Of a stretch of 64,000 nucleotides of DNA, positions 22,681 to 35,100 are shown one piece after another. The DNA is from Rhynchosporium graminicola (taxonomy: Eukaryota; Ascomycota; Leotiomycetes; Helotiales; Ploettnerulaceae). The notes under the pieces are model-generated. The model was not told the DNA's origin. It made no database searches and worked only from the letters and a program-made list of their open reading frames with translations. The translations under genes and the position numbers were made by a program. Position 1 is the first letter of the stretch. Each line of letters opens with the position of its first letter. The stretch covers positions 62,001-126,000 of the forward strand of contig FJUW01000065.1 of NCBI GenBank assembly GCA_900074885.1, written 5' to 3'.

Positions 22681-24004
22681 TTACTCCCCTCCTGTTTCGA
22701 GGTCAGGGCTATCTAGTCTATTCTTCTCTTCTTACTTATCAAGTATTATAATAGTAGTAAGAGCTACTTCTAGTTCCTATATTATTTATATATAACTTAC
22801 TTATTTAACTAAATACTTTTTCTTTATTTAGCTTTCTCGTCGAAAGGATCTCTCCGCTAGGATTTCTTTAACTTCGAACTTATCTTTATCTGCTACTAGT
22901 AGTAGTAGTAACTATAAGTTATCTTATACTTAGCTTAGTAATAAGTTAGTAATAGCTAAGTATAATAACTATATATAGAAAATATCGTATATTCCCAGCG
23001 GTATATCTAAGCGATAGCTATACGACTTAATTACTTCGAGTACTATATACTTAGTTTACTTTATATCGAGTTTCTTCGCAGGCTAATTCGTACGAATATT
23101 CTATAAACTTAACTAGACTTTATCTCTGACTTTAAACTCCGGAGCTTATTAGTAATAATAGTTAGTAATCTCTTCTTAAACTTATTACGCTACTACTATT
23201 ACTATCTATACTTATTCTTTAGTATCTTATAGCTTCTCCAAGATTATATCCGCCTTTTGAATAAGTAAGCAGTTAGTAACTCTTATTAGTATAGCGTCTC
23301 GATTATTAATCACTACTTCTGCTAATAATAGTATATTAAACTAATTATCTTATACGAAATCTATAAATATATATAAATATATCTCTAACGTCTAGTTTAT
23401 CCTCTCTATAGAGCTATCGGTTTCCGGGTAGTAAGCTATAGAAAGGCGTCACGTAATCCCTAGTAAAGAATATACTTATATTTATAATATTCTGATAAAT
23501 TATTTCCCTTAGTCGGATATAATTATATATAATAGTATATATTATCTATAGTAGACTTATATAAACTACTTTACTATAGCTCCTATATCGATTAATAGTA
23601 GTCTATTATACATAATTCCTTTCCTAAGCCGATTAGTAACTATAATTAAGTTAGTATATCCTTTACTTTCTAGAAGATCGATAATAAAATCGATAGAAAT
23701 TTCTTATTAGATCTAGTCTAATAGTAGTAATAGCTTAAGGTATCCTTACTTCTAGTCTTATGACGTCTTATTCCTTCTATAAGCGTTATAGTTCCGAACG
23801 AACCTTCTTATATCTTCCGATATCTATAGCTAGAAGAACTACTAACTTATAAGAATAGTAGTTAAATCTTATCTTAAGTATTTATATATCTTAGTATTAT
23901 ATATCGCTTAGATTAACTTCGTATATAGTTCTTCGGAATCGGATACTTATAATCTGCCTCGGAATTATAATTTACTTATTTCTAATAATAAGTACTCTAA
24001 TACT
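22681..24004 (-). pseudogene. Gypsy F pol, C-terminal part (integrase end)
   Basis: Minus-strand pol remnant with frequent stop codons. By position it should hold the integrase core and its C-terminal region; individual catalytic residues are too damaged for me to place. It continues, across element E1, at 53720. Bases 24000-24004 (ATACT) are the left copy of the E1 target duplication. Confidence 0.6.
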
Positions 24005-24201
24005 TATAACGGGTTGCACCCAGGATGATACTCGACGTTGAGCATTTCGCTGACTAATACTGCCAAGGCATTAGTAGCAGTAGTACTATATCTTCTCCTT
24101 TTCTATTAAGGAAGAATTCTCCTCTATTCTTCAACTAATTCTTCCTATTAAATAAAGATACTATTTATACTATACGTATACTTTACACTCGCCCTATGAT
24201 A
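24005..24201 (+). repeat. Element E1 5' LTR
   Basis: 197 bp. It aligns along its length with 53523-53719 and, inverted, with 63443-63636. Differences are mostly C/T and G/A. Confidence 0.88.
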
Positions 24202-24215
24202 TTAGAATTAGCTCG

Positions 24216-24679
24216 TGTTGGATTTGTAACCAGTACCTTGGTCAGTTTTGCCTGCATTGGCATACACACCCTGTACCTTATCAGTACATGGTTTTAGTAC
24301 CTAGTTCAGTACCCTGCGCATGTACCTTGTTATACCCGGCACCTACACCCTGTACCTTATCACCAGCCTATACCCTGCATACTCTATTAGAGTTACCATG
24401 AAGGTTCTCGATAGAGTTCTACTACTCTCTAGTACGTATATCGTACTTCTAGAGGTTTCTACTAACGTACTACTGACGTAGTATGATTCTATAAGTATAC
24501 GTGTCTTCTTCTATAGAGTTCTGTATTACGTAGTATAGAATATTCTAGAGAGCTCATATAGCTATATAAGTAGCTAGAATCTCTCCTGTAGTTAGCTCTC
24601 TTCAAGTAAGTAAATCAAGTCAAATTGATCACGTATTATTCTTCTGACCTTTAGCCGATTTCTACCTTTAATTTTCATA
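24216..24679 (+). repeat. Copia 5' LTR
   Basis: 464 bp, TGTTGG...TTTTCATA (the end mutated from CACA). It is followed by TAGTAGC, readable as a RIP'd TGGTAGC primer-binding site complementary to a tRNA 3' end GCTACCA. Confidence 0.9.
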
Positions 24680-26447
24680 TAGTAGCAATTCACTTAGTGA
24701 AATCAGCTAATTAGACGCTTCCTTCGATCGATCTCGCCTAAACTCGCTTCCGTTACTCCTTACTAATAAAGGAGCTTCCTGATCAGGCGTTACTTAGTCG
24801 TTTTCAACGACTCTTTCGCCTAGAGCTAGCTAGTAAGCTAGCCCCTTTAAGCCCTACTAATATAGCTATAGCGAATCAGACTCGTAGCCCTTGACCCTAA
24901 GACGAAATTACAGGGAAATCATAAATTATAAACTCTCGAAGCCTTTAGAAGTAGAGACGACCTAGTGACCCTAGGTACGAAAGCTAAGATCTTATTCCGG
25001 GGTGCCTATAGCTACTACTAACTTAGTTTAGAAGCTAGGCCTTGTTAAGTAGTAGTAAACAGCTTCTGATCGCTATTTAGCTTAGCATATATCATAGGTC
25101 AGCTAATATAAGCTACTATTAAGTATAAGAAGCTATCCTCGGAGAGGGTTACTTAATAGTAGTACTTAAGGCGCTATAAGGTAAAACTAGGCCTAGTAGT
25201 AAGGTTAATCTAATAGTAAATACGACAGATATAGTTGCTATATACTACTATTGATTTTGACTAAGCGAAAAACTCAGTAAGATAGTAAGCTTAGTATAGC
25301 TACTATCTTTTTCAAGGGTAAGATAAGGTTAGTATCTTTTCAAGCTACTTAGTAGCTTATACGAGTAAAAACTCGTACTTTTAAGACCTCTTAGTACTTA
25401 GTACTATTCAACTACCTATAAGGAATCATATCTTCCTTTAAGGGAGATAAGCTAGTAAGCTACTCTAACTATATAGAGTAGCTTAATACAGCTAGCTTCT
25501 ATTTAGAGGTAAACGGCTATATATCTTATATTAACAGTACTGAGACTTAGCCTAGCCGAGCTCTCTACTTCAAGTCAGAAGAACATATTAACGCGTAAGG
25601 CGAAAAGAGAATAGATTATACTTCTTACTCTCCTGAGCTAGCGATTAAATACTATAAGAGACTAGCTGATTTTAAGCGTGCAAATAAGAAAGCTTTAGGC
25701 GCTATTAAGTCGATTATATCACTTGAAAACCTCGATAGATTCAAGGATAAGACTAGCGCAAAAGGCCTATAGGAAGCTATTATAACTACCTACGGTTCTA
25801 CTAGCCTAGAGGAGATCAGTAGGCATATAAATCGTATTATCGATAATACCTACTTCTCTTATAAGAATATAGATAAGTATACTAGCGTAATTCAAGCTAG
25901 TTCAGTCTACCTAAAGCAGCTTAAGTATAAGATTCTAAAGCTTATACTAGCTAGCCTTATATTTAAAGGTTTACCTATTTCTTTTGATTCTTTTGCTTCT
26001 AGGAAGTACAAAGAAATCTCTAATAACCTTTCTTTTATCGATATAGAAGGTTTAATAAGAGATCTTATATCAGAAGAGGCTAGAATAAATACTTCTACTA
26101 ATTTATAAGCTAATAAGGCTTTTAAGGGGAAGAATTCGAAAGGCAGTAAGAAGTATAGTTACTATAATAGAATAAACTATTTAGAGGCAAATTGCTATAT
26201 AAAGCACCCTGAGCTAATACCTAATAAATCGACTAATAATAAGAAGGAATCGAAAGGTAAAAGCGCTAAAGTATCAAAAGAGGAGTCTACTAAAGCCCTT
26301 ATAAGTTCTTTCAGTAGTAGTAGTACTAGTAGTAGTAGTACAGCAGATCAAGCTTACGCTACTATATATAACTAAAGAATAGGACTCGATTCTAGCGCTT
26401 CTGAGTATTATACACCGAATAAAAGCTAGTTATTAGACTATAAACCT
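24680..26447 (+). pseudogene. Copia leader, gag and start of protease
   Basis: The first 800 bp are leader sequence without a clear ORF. From about 25,530 a RIP'd gag can be followed, with a recognisable central region at about 25,620-26,060 and a nucleocapsid zinc knuckle at about 26,150-26,210. In the knuckle, two Cys codons have become Tyr (TGT to TAT) and the His has become Tyr, leaving NCYIKH. A Ser/Lys-rich linker follows, then a protease start of the form LDSSASEYYTPN (from the family's LDSGAS). It ends at the N at 26448. Non-functional. Confidence 0.8.
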
Positions 26448-26448
26448 N
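26448..26448. other. Single N: contig join
   Basis: An isolated N. Left of it is Copia protease on the plus strand; right of it is the antisense ORF of Gypsy C. No LTR lies between them, so sequence is missing here. Confidence 0.9.
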
Positions 26449-26944
26449 TGACTCTGATTATTATACTGAATATATTCGCGCTAGTGGAAATACGAAATAT
26501 AATATATAAGGTCCTTTAAAGAGTAAATAGCGTAAGTTAGAGAGAACTGAGGCCGATCTTACTTAAGCTTATAAGGAGGCTTAATAGGATTAGTCAAAGC
26601 TAATTAAATATCTGGCTTTCTAATAAGCTAAGATCCTTCAGATTAATAAATAAAGAGAATTCTTTTATATAAAGGTAGCTGAGATACTGCGTTATAGTCT
26701 TCGCTCTCTGGATAAGTTAGAAGCTATTGAAGAAAAAGAACGTATAGCGAAGGAGTAAGAGGAGCCCGCGTTCTTACTTAATATCGAGGCCTTAGATCCT
26801 GCTCTTATAGAGCAGCTAAACTATTTCGATCCTTCTGATCTTATATAGATCGCCTTAGGTTTTAGTAATAACTCTTCCTAGGAGTCGCCTAGGTTTTTAA
26901 CCGGAACTATCGAAGTAAATCCGGATAGTTCAGGTTTCGTATAA
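26449..26944 (+). pseudogene. Antisense ORF of Gypsy C
   Basis: Plus-strand reading frame opposite to pol, open apart from RIP-type TAA/TAG. It has a charged helical region (LDKLEAIEEKERIAKE) and a C-terminal block FDPSDLI...LGF. The same block (FDPADLL...LGF) ends the antisense ORF of Gypsy D at about 47,420-47,460. The 5' end is cut by the N at 26448. The function is unknown; the coiled-coil-like charge pattern is the only clear feature. Confidence 0.65.
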
Positions 26945-29900
26945 GTTCCTATAAGTTTTCCTTATCTTTATACCCTTTCTATTTTACTAAATATTCCTAC
27001 TAACCTTATATCGTAGTCCGGGTATCTAGTAATTTCTCGACGTTATATACGTCTAGTTTATTCTCGGGTTAGAGTTCTTTATCTATCGTTAGAAGTATAT
27101 CTCCGTTAGCAGGTTCTAGTAGTAATATATAGAACATAGGGTATAGTCGAGATCCCTATAGTAGCTATAGTCTGAAATTTATAAGTCTTACTTCTTCTAG
27201 TATTTCGAATAGTCCGAGTTTCTTAAAATCTAGTTTCGTACTTAGTCCTTTTATTTTAATATATTATCGTAATAGGTATACTTTATCTCCCCTCTTAAGC
27301 GGAGGTCCTATATTACGCTTCTAATTATTATATTTCGTAGTTCTCGCGTTCGAGAAGTCGATATCTTTAGATAGTTATTATTATAAGTCTCGTATCTTAT
27401 ATACTAGAACTATAGATTCTTACGCGCTAATAGGGTCTTTTCTTAGTTACTAGTATACTTCGGGTTCGAAGCCGTAATTAGCGAAGAACGGAGATACCGA
27501 GGTAGTTTCGTTCTTAGCGCTATTATAAGTAAACTAAGTAAGAGGAAGTAGCTTAACTTAATTACTCTATTCCCTATTAATATAGCTACGTAAGTATTAT
27601 TCTATTAATTAATTTAGTTATTCTATTTATCTGTTTATCTATATGTAGAATATAGTTAATATTTTATAGTTAAGCTTAAGTTAGTTTATAAGTAATATCT
27701 AAAACTTAGAGGTAAATAACTTATCTCGATCTGAGATAATCTCGTTAGGTAGTTTATATTAACTTACTACTATCTTAAGGAATATATACGCAAGTTCTCT
27801 AGCGTTACTTCCTTTCTTATACAGTACGAAGTATTTATATTTAGTAAGTTAGTTTATAATAACTCAGATAGTATTAAATACTATATTAGTTATTAGTTCT
27901 TTCGATAGTAGTAGTTTAATAACGAAGTTAAATATAATCGACTCCTATACTCTGGTAGATATTACTAGTAACTTGAGAAGACTATATGATACGTATCTGT
28001 TCGACTTGCTTTTTGCATATATATCATATTCTCTAATAACGTTTTCTATTTGCTTCCTTATACCTGGAAAGTAATAGTCTCTAGCTATCCGTTCGAAGGT
28101 TCTTATAATCCCTTAGTAACTATATACAAGTAATAAGTATTACTTTATTACGAATATCCGTCTTAATTTACTTAGGATATATATAAGTCCTTTGAACTTA
28201 AGGAGGCTATCTTCGTCTATTATGAAGTTATCTATAGGCTTACTAGCAACTCGCTATGCGTATTTATCTATTATATATACGTTTTTGATTTAATTTACAA
28301 GATATTCGTCTTCTAATACTATAACTATTACTAGGAGTTCGTAGTTATATTCTATTCCTTTCTTTCCCTCTTTAAGGATAGCTTAAGGCTTTTCCGTAGG
28401 TTTTCCCGAGTAGTCTTATTATCTACTAAGAGCGTCGGCTCTTATATTTTCGCTACCTTTCCTATAGGTAATATTAAACTTTAGAGTCGAGAGTTCTTCT
28501 AACTACTTAACTTATCTTCTATTTAATATTTTTATTAATATAAATAATATTAGATTCTTATAGTTAGTCTAGATCTAGATAATATGCTTTACTCCTTCTA
28601 AATAGTATTACTATTACTTGCAGGCGGCTACTATAGCGAGTAGTTCCTTATTATATATATCGTAGTTAAGCTCTGCGAGTGAAAACGTCCGCGAGTAATA
28701 CGTGATAAGATATAATTATTTTCTATGCTTCTAGCTTAAGTATACCTCTAGTACGAAATCCGAAGCGTCGGTTTCTATTACTATCTCGAGGTTTAGATTA
28801 TAAGTAGCTAGGATAAGTATATTAGTAAAGTATTCTTTTAGTATCCGGAACGCTTCTTCTACTATAGTTATCTAAATAAAGTCCTAGTTCTTCTTAGTGA
28901 GATCCGTAAGTACCTTAGCTACTATAGAGTAATTCTTAATAAATCTTCTATAGAAATTCGCGAATCTAAGGAAGGATTATACTTCCTTTACGCTATCTAG
29001 TATTAGCTATATAAGTACTACCTTAACCTTAATCGGGTCTATTCGGACTTCATATCGTCTTATAATAAATCCTAAGAAGTAGATTTCTTCCTAGTGAAAT
29101 TCGTATTTCTCTAGTTTAAGAAGTAGCTTAGCGTTCTTGAGTTTCTTAAGTACTTTATATACGTATTAAATATACTTAGTCTCTATCTTAGAGTAGATAA
29201 GTATATCGTCTAAGTAAGCGACTACGAAAACGTCGAGGTATTTATATAATTAGTTATTAATTATCTATTAGCACGATATAAGTACGTTCGTAAGCCCGAA
29301 CGGCATAACTTAGTATTCATATAAGCTATAGCGTATTCTGAACGCTATTTTCTATTCTTCGCCGGGTTTTATTTATATAAGGTTATATACTCCTCTTATA
29401 TCTAGTGTCGTGAATATAGTAGCTTCTTATAGTCGATCGTATAGCTTATTTATCAGGGGTAATAAGTACTGATTCTTAATCGTAATACTATTAATATTAT
29501 AGTAGTCGATATATAAGCGGAGTTTCTTATCTTTCTTCAGAACGAAGAGTATTAGACTCGGAGCTAATAAAGTAGATAGTCGTATGAAACCTTTCGCTAG
29601 ATTATTATTTATGTATTCCTTTAGGGTTTTTAACTCTACTGCGGATTATTAGTATATTAGTCCGAAGCCAGGCGTCTTTCCTAGTTCTAGGGGTATCTCG
29701 TGATCCTATAGTTAGTACTATAGAAGGGCCTTATTCTTAGGACTTTCCCAGAAAAGTTACTTATAATCCTTATATACTACTAGTATTCGCTTCAGTATAG
29801 AAGCCTGGGTTTAGTCCTCGTTAGTCGAGAGAGCTATATATAACTCGTCTCGCTTCGGGTCGTCGTTTGCCTATTTAAGTGCCCTGCGGTCGCTTTCGCA

Positions 29901-30325
29901 CTGATAATAGTTTATTATAATTCGCTCCTTCTACTAGTCGATAGTAGGGTTATAGAGTTTTAATTATAGGATACTAAGTACTAACTTATAAGCGCCTAAG
30001 TTAACGATATTAAACTTAATATCTTCGGTATATCCTTTTAGTGTTTTTATATTTAACTAATTAGTTTAAAGAGTTATATATCTATCCTTATTTCCGATAG
30101 TATCCCTATCTAATACGAATAGATAATATAGGAGTTCCTTCTTAACTAGTCTGAACTTATAGTTTACTACTATTCTATAATCTATGAAATTACCTATAGC
30201 TCTAGAGTCTACTATAGCTCTAAGCGCTTATCCTCTGAAATAGACTATTAGGAATAGTTATTATCTCTTTCTTATTATATAAAGTTCTTTATCGTATGAG
30301 TTCTTAGGCTCTTTATAGTTACTTA
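26449..30325 (-). mobile_element. Gypsy C remnant (pol only), both ends missing
   Basis: Minus-strand Gypsy pol running from the protease end (about 30.2 kb) through reverse transcriptase (about 29.0-29.6 kb), RNase H (about 28.4-28.8 kb) and integrase (about 27.4-28.3 kb). The reverse transcriptase catalytic motif at 29201-29225 reads AYLDDILIYS and is intact. Gag and both LTRs are absent: the right end stops at a TRIM-like element at 30326 and the left end at the N. Stops occur throughout. Confidence 0.8.
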
Positions 30326-32066
30326 TGTGACGGCGCATGGTATACGTGGCAGATACGGGCCAGTATCGGTGCCTTAGGCATACTCTCCTTATATATATAG
30401 AAGGTGCAGACTCCTTCAGAGCTCTGCATCTTTCTGTTTCCTTCGTACTAGACTATATAAGATCGCTCTTAGCCTCCCTACTTGTTTATTCTTACTTATA
30501 TACCGCCTTAAGTCTTATATCGTTATATTAAACAGAAAGATCAAGACCGCTAGGGATAGTATTAAATAATATCTCACTTAGAAAACTCGATTCGGACGTA
30601 CGACTTCGACTATTAGAGAGCTCTTCACTGAGTTATCTTTACTTACCTTGGATTTTTATACTTCGGAATCATACGGAAACAGTTAGTACTATCAATTACG
30701 AATTCGATAGTTAGGTTTTCAAAAGAGCCGAGATTCTAGAGATCTCTCGGATAGCTGGGAATTTGAACGTAATTCAGCCTCAGAAGCACTAGTATTACTG
30801 CGAAGTCACTCTCGGATACTTCGAAACTCGTTCCTTCGTGCGTACGAAATAAAACAGCAGACGAATTTTAGGTGGAAACTTCCCTATAGGCCCTAATATT
30901 TATTATCCCCTCACTTAACTTCAACCTTCCGAAAGTAGCTCTAATAGCGAAAAACCTTACTTTTAAGCTAGGATAAAGTAGCTTATTACCCTAGCGGAAA
31001 TTACCAGAATCCGACTTATAACCCTTATACCCCGGTATAATTTATCCCTCTCAGCAGAATCGACCTCCTTCTACTAGAAAAGAACCTTTATCCCCTTACC
31101 CGACTTTAACCTTCCGAAAGTAGCTCTAATAGCGAAAAACCTTACTTTTAGGCTAGGACGAAGTAGCTTATTACCCTAGCGGAAATTGCCGGAATCCGAC
31201 TTATAACTCCTGTACCCCGGTATAATTTGTCCCCCTCGGCAGAATCGACCTCCTTCTACTAGAAAAAAAAAATTATCCACTTACAAGACTTAAACCTTCC
31301 GAAAGAAGCTCTAATAGCGAAAAACCTTACTTTTAGGCTAGGACGAAGTAGCTTATTACCTTAGCGGAAATTGCCGGAATCCGACTCGTAACTCCTATAC
31401 CCCGGTATAATTTATCCCCCTTAGCAGAATCGACCTCTCTCTATTAGAACTTTTAATTTAACACTTCCTATATCTACTTAATAAAGATATCCGACTCTCC
31501 TTAATCTTTTAGCTTCTTTGGAATTCGATTTGGACTTTTGTTTCTTTCGTAACCTTCAAGTGTTTTAATCACTCGCTTAGCCTCGCTTATTTAGTAAAAC
31601 TCGGTATCATAATTACTAGTAAACCCTATCTAAGAACCTACTTTGGAATCGCAATTTCGCTCTAATCGTAGTAATATTACTAGAGATTACGTTTCCCTCT
31701 ATAGAAGAGATAATCTCGGTACTAAATTAGTATCTACGGTTTCGGTTTAATAGAAATTTGGAAGGTTATCTTAATATTTAACTGCGTTTTATACTTACTT
31801 TATTTCCTTAGTTACTTCGATTCTTCAAGGCTCGAGGGCGAGCCTTTGTCTTAGAAGGGGGTAATATAACGGCGCATAGTATACGTAGCAGATACGGGCT
31901 AGTATCGGTGCCTTAGGCATACCCTCCTTATATATATAGAAGGTGCAGACTCCTTCAGAGCTCTATATCTTTCTGTTTCCTTCGTACCAGACTATATAAG
32001 ATCGCTCTTAGCCTCCCTACTTGTTTATTCTTGCTTATATACCGCCTTGAGTCTTATGTCGTTATA
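30326..32066 (+). mobile_element. TRIM-like non-autonomous LTR element
   Basis: A 1,741-bp element with 202-bp LTRs at 30326-30527 and 31865-32066 (TGTGACGGCGC.../TATAACGGCGC... to CGTTATA), a polypurine tract AGAAGGGGGTAA before the 3' LTR, and no coding region. The last 66 bp of its LTR and the primer-binding region (TTAAACAGAAAGATCAAGA at 30528) match those of Gypsy B1, so B is its likely helper. No TSD is found: the left neighbour is Gypsy C and the right neighbour is the truncated B1 LTR. Confidence 0.82.
30923..31450 (+). repeat. Three tandem 185-bp repeats inside the TRIM-like element
   Basis: Units begin at 30923, 31108 and 31293, each starting AACCTTCCGAAAG and containing GCGAAAAACCTTACTTTTA, CCCCGGTATAATTT and GCAGAATCGACCTC. 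Units differ by scattered, mostly C/T and G/A changes. Confidence 0.93.
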
Positions 32067-32132
32067 ATCGCTCTTAGCCTCCCTACTTGTTTATTCTTAC
32101 TTATATACTGCCTTAAGTCTTATGTTATTATA

Positions 32133-35100
32133 TTAAATAAAAAGATTAAGATAACCGGAGATAGCTTACTATAATATCTTACTACTAAATTAGTTATTCG
32201 ATAACTACTTATATATAGCCGAGATACTAGTGATCTCTCGGATAGCTATAAATCAGGGTTTAATTTAGCTTATCGTAAATAGTATAATAGAGGAGGTCTT
32301 CGCTAATGCTCCTTTAATAACCCCCTTAGTATAAAGGAATTATAGATAGATTTTGAAGAAGGTATAATAAATACCTCGGAACTTTAACCTTTATATATCG
32401 CCGCCGAAATAGCCCTAATATACCTCTTTTTAAGCTACTATTATAGCTCCTAATTAATAAACTAGAGACTCCTCTAGTTCTAGGGGAACTTAACGCGACT
32501 CTCCTTGATCTACTTCCGAACCTAATCTATTATATCCTTCCTTGCCCTAAACGTCTCTTATACTAGAGAACGTTAATATCTTATTAAGGAAGTGCTAACT
32601 GAGAGGGAAAGGAAAATAAAAGCGAAATTCCTTAGGAGTATAATTACTAAGTACTCCTATTACTATAGATAACTCGAACCTGATCTATTCTCTCTTATAA
32701 CGATTAGTAGATTAGAAGGAAAAGAATAACTCTCTAGAAGATAATATAGATAGACTAATCTCTATATAAGATAAGTTCCTTATAGGGGTCCCTTACTTAT
32801 CTTTAACTCTTCTACTAGAACTAATACTATAATCTCCGCGTATTCTAGAGTTTAATAAGCTAATAAACTCTATTCTAATATATAGTACTAAGAGAGAAGA
32901 TATTATTCCTAATAAACTATCTCCCTCTCTCGGCGCCGAATTAGTAGAGTCACGCCTTAGGAAGTCTTATCTTACTAAGAAGATCCTGCCCTTAGATAAT
33001 AGATCGGACCTTACTTTCCTTTAATAGAGAGTATCGATACGAGACCGGCTAGCTATAAACGCTAACTATTATCCTACGGACTTCTCCCGGCGCGTTCTCG
33101 TATAGGGACTAGTTATTAGATTAGCTAAAGAGTACTTTACGCCTTAGTACTTAGCTAATAAGTTTAAGACTAGTGATAAAATAATCTCCTTATTAGAGGA
33201 GAACTTTCTTACTAGTTTAGAGGAAGATAACTACTATAATACTTTCTATTATCTAGAAATATAATAACTCGACTATATACGCGAGACTTTCGCTGAGTTT
33301 CGTAGTCGATTTTAAAGCGCTATTATCTAAAGTAAAGTTAAAAAGAAGAAGTAGTTCTTCTATATATAAGATAAGATTATACTATCCTTACGTGTTTTAA
33401 CTCTTATTATTAAACTAATATAGAATAAGGATTACGCTTCTATAGTTAGATCCTTACTTTCTTTTAATACTAAGTATTACTATAACTTAGAACGTACTTA
33501 TCCTGAGAAAGCTACTACTTAGGTATAGTACTATAAGCTTATTATTACTACTATAACCTCTACTAATTCTACTTCTTACCGGTCCCTAAGCTCAGCCCCT
33601 CGATAAATCACTCTCGTATTATACGTATATACCTCTACCCTAGTATAAGCTAGTACTCCCTCCGCGCTAAAACGCTTTACTACCTCGACCGGAGAACCTC
33701 TTAGGTATTATAGCTATAGATAGCTTAGTTATATTAAGCCGGACTACCTTAAATCGCTTAAGGTCTAATTAATTAACGAATTTCCAGAAGATAAAAGAGT
33801 AACTAAGGAAGTAGTAAAAGATATACCCTCCGAATCTAGACTAATACTAAAGGGAAATAATAAGGCCTAGGTAAAAATTCCTTCTTAGGTCTATATAAGT
33901 ATAATCTCTCTAATCTTAACTTTAACTCCCTAATAAGAGATAAGTAATTCATATACCTGACTATAGTTAATATAAATAGGCTAAGTGTGAAAATTGAGGG
34001 TGGAAATCGGCCAAAGGTCAGAATAACAGAATAATAGGTGATCAATTTGACTTGCTTTGCTTACTTGAAGAGAGCTAACTACAGGAGAGATTCTAGCTAC
34101 TTATATAGCTATGTGAGCTCTCTAGAATATTCTATACTGTAAAAATTAAAGGTGGAAATCAGCTAAAAGGTCAGAATAATACGTGATTAATACGAATTGC
34201 TTTTTGCTTACTTGAAGAGAGCTAACTACAGGAGAGATTCTAGCTACTTATATAGCTATGTGAGCTCTCTAGAATATTCTATACTACGTAATACAGAACT
34301 CTATAGAAGAAGACACGTATACTGTAGAATCATACTACGTCAGTAGAAACCTCTAGAAGTACGATATATGTGCTAGAGAGTAGTAGAACTCTATCGAGAA
34401 CCTTCATGGTAACTCTAATAGAGTATGCAGGGTACAGGCTGTTGACAAGGTACAGGGTGTAAGTGCCAGGTACAACAAGGTACATGGGCAAGGTACTGAA
34501 CCAGGTACTAAAACCATGTACTGATAAGGTACAGGGTGTGTATACCAATGCAGGCAAAACTGACCAAGGTACTAGTAAACTGACCAAGGTACTGGTTACA
34601 AATCCAACACTAAGAGTCTCTATAAATAGCTTAATTAATACTAGAGCGAATAGTTATCTATTTATTAATCGTACTCTTACTAGACGACTATCGGGGGCCC
34701 TCGGTATTAAAATCGAGCTACTATTCTATTCTATTCTATTACGTAAGTTCTAATAGTCCGTTAGAACTTATATTACTTATTTTATATATTTATACTTTTC
34801 TATTAATAGTAAGCGTATTTATAACTACTCTTTTATTCTCCTTGATTTAGGATAATAAGATATAATTATTAGTATTAAATAATTATAACGATTTTAAGTT
34901 AAGCTAGATACGCTCTACTATAAGCTACTATAGCCGAAATAATATCTAGCTACCTTCTAATATAATAAGGAGATAATTATAACTCTACTGCTTTATAGAC
35001 CTAGTATTAATTAATCTTACTAAATCGATACTAACGCGCGGGACTTAGCTATAAACTAGCTAGAATAATACTAATTATACTAAATAGTAGCGATATAGTA

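Noticed and set aside
30923..31450. Regularly spaced repeats resembling an array such as CRISPR
   Set aside because: The 185-bp units are contiguous without unique spacers and lie inside a fungal LTR element.
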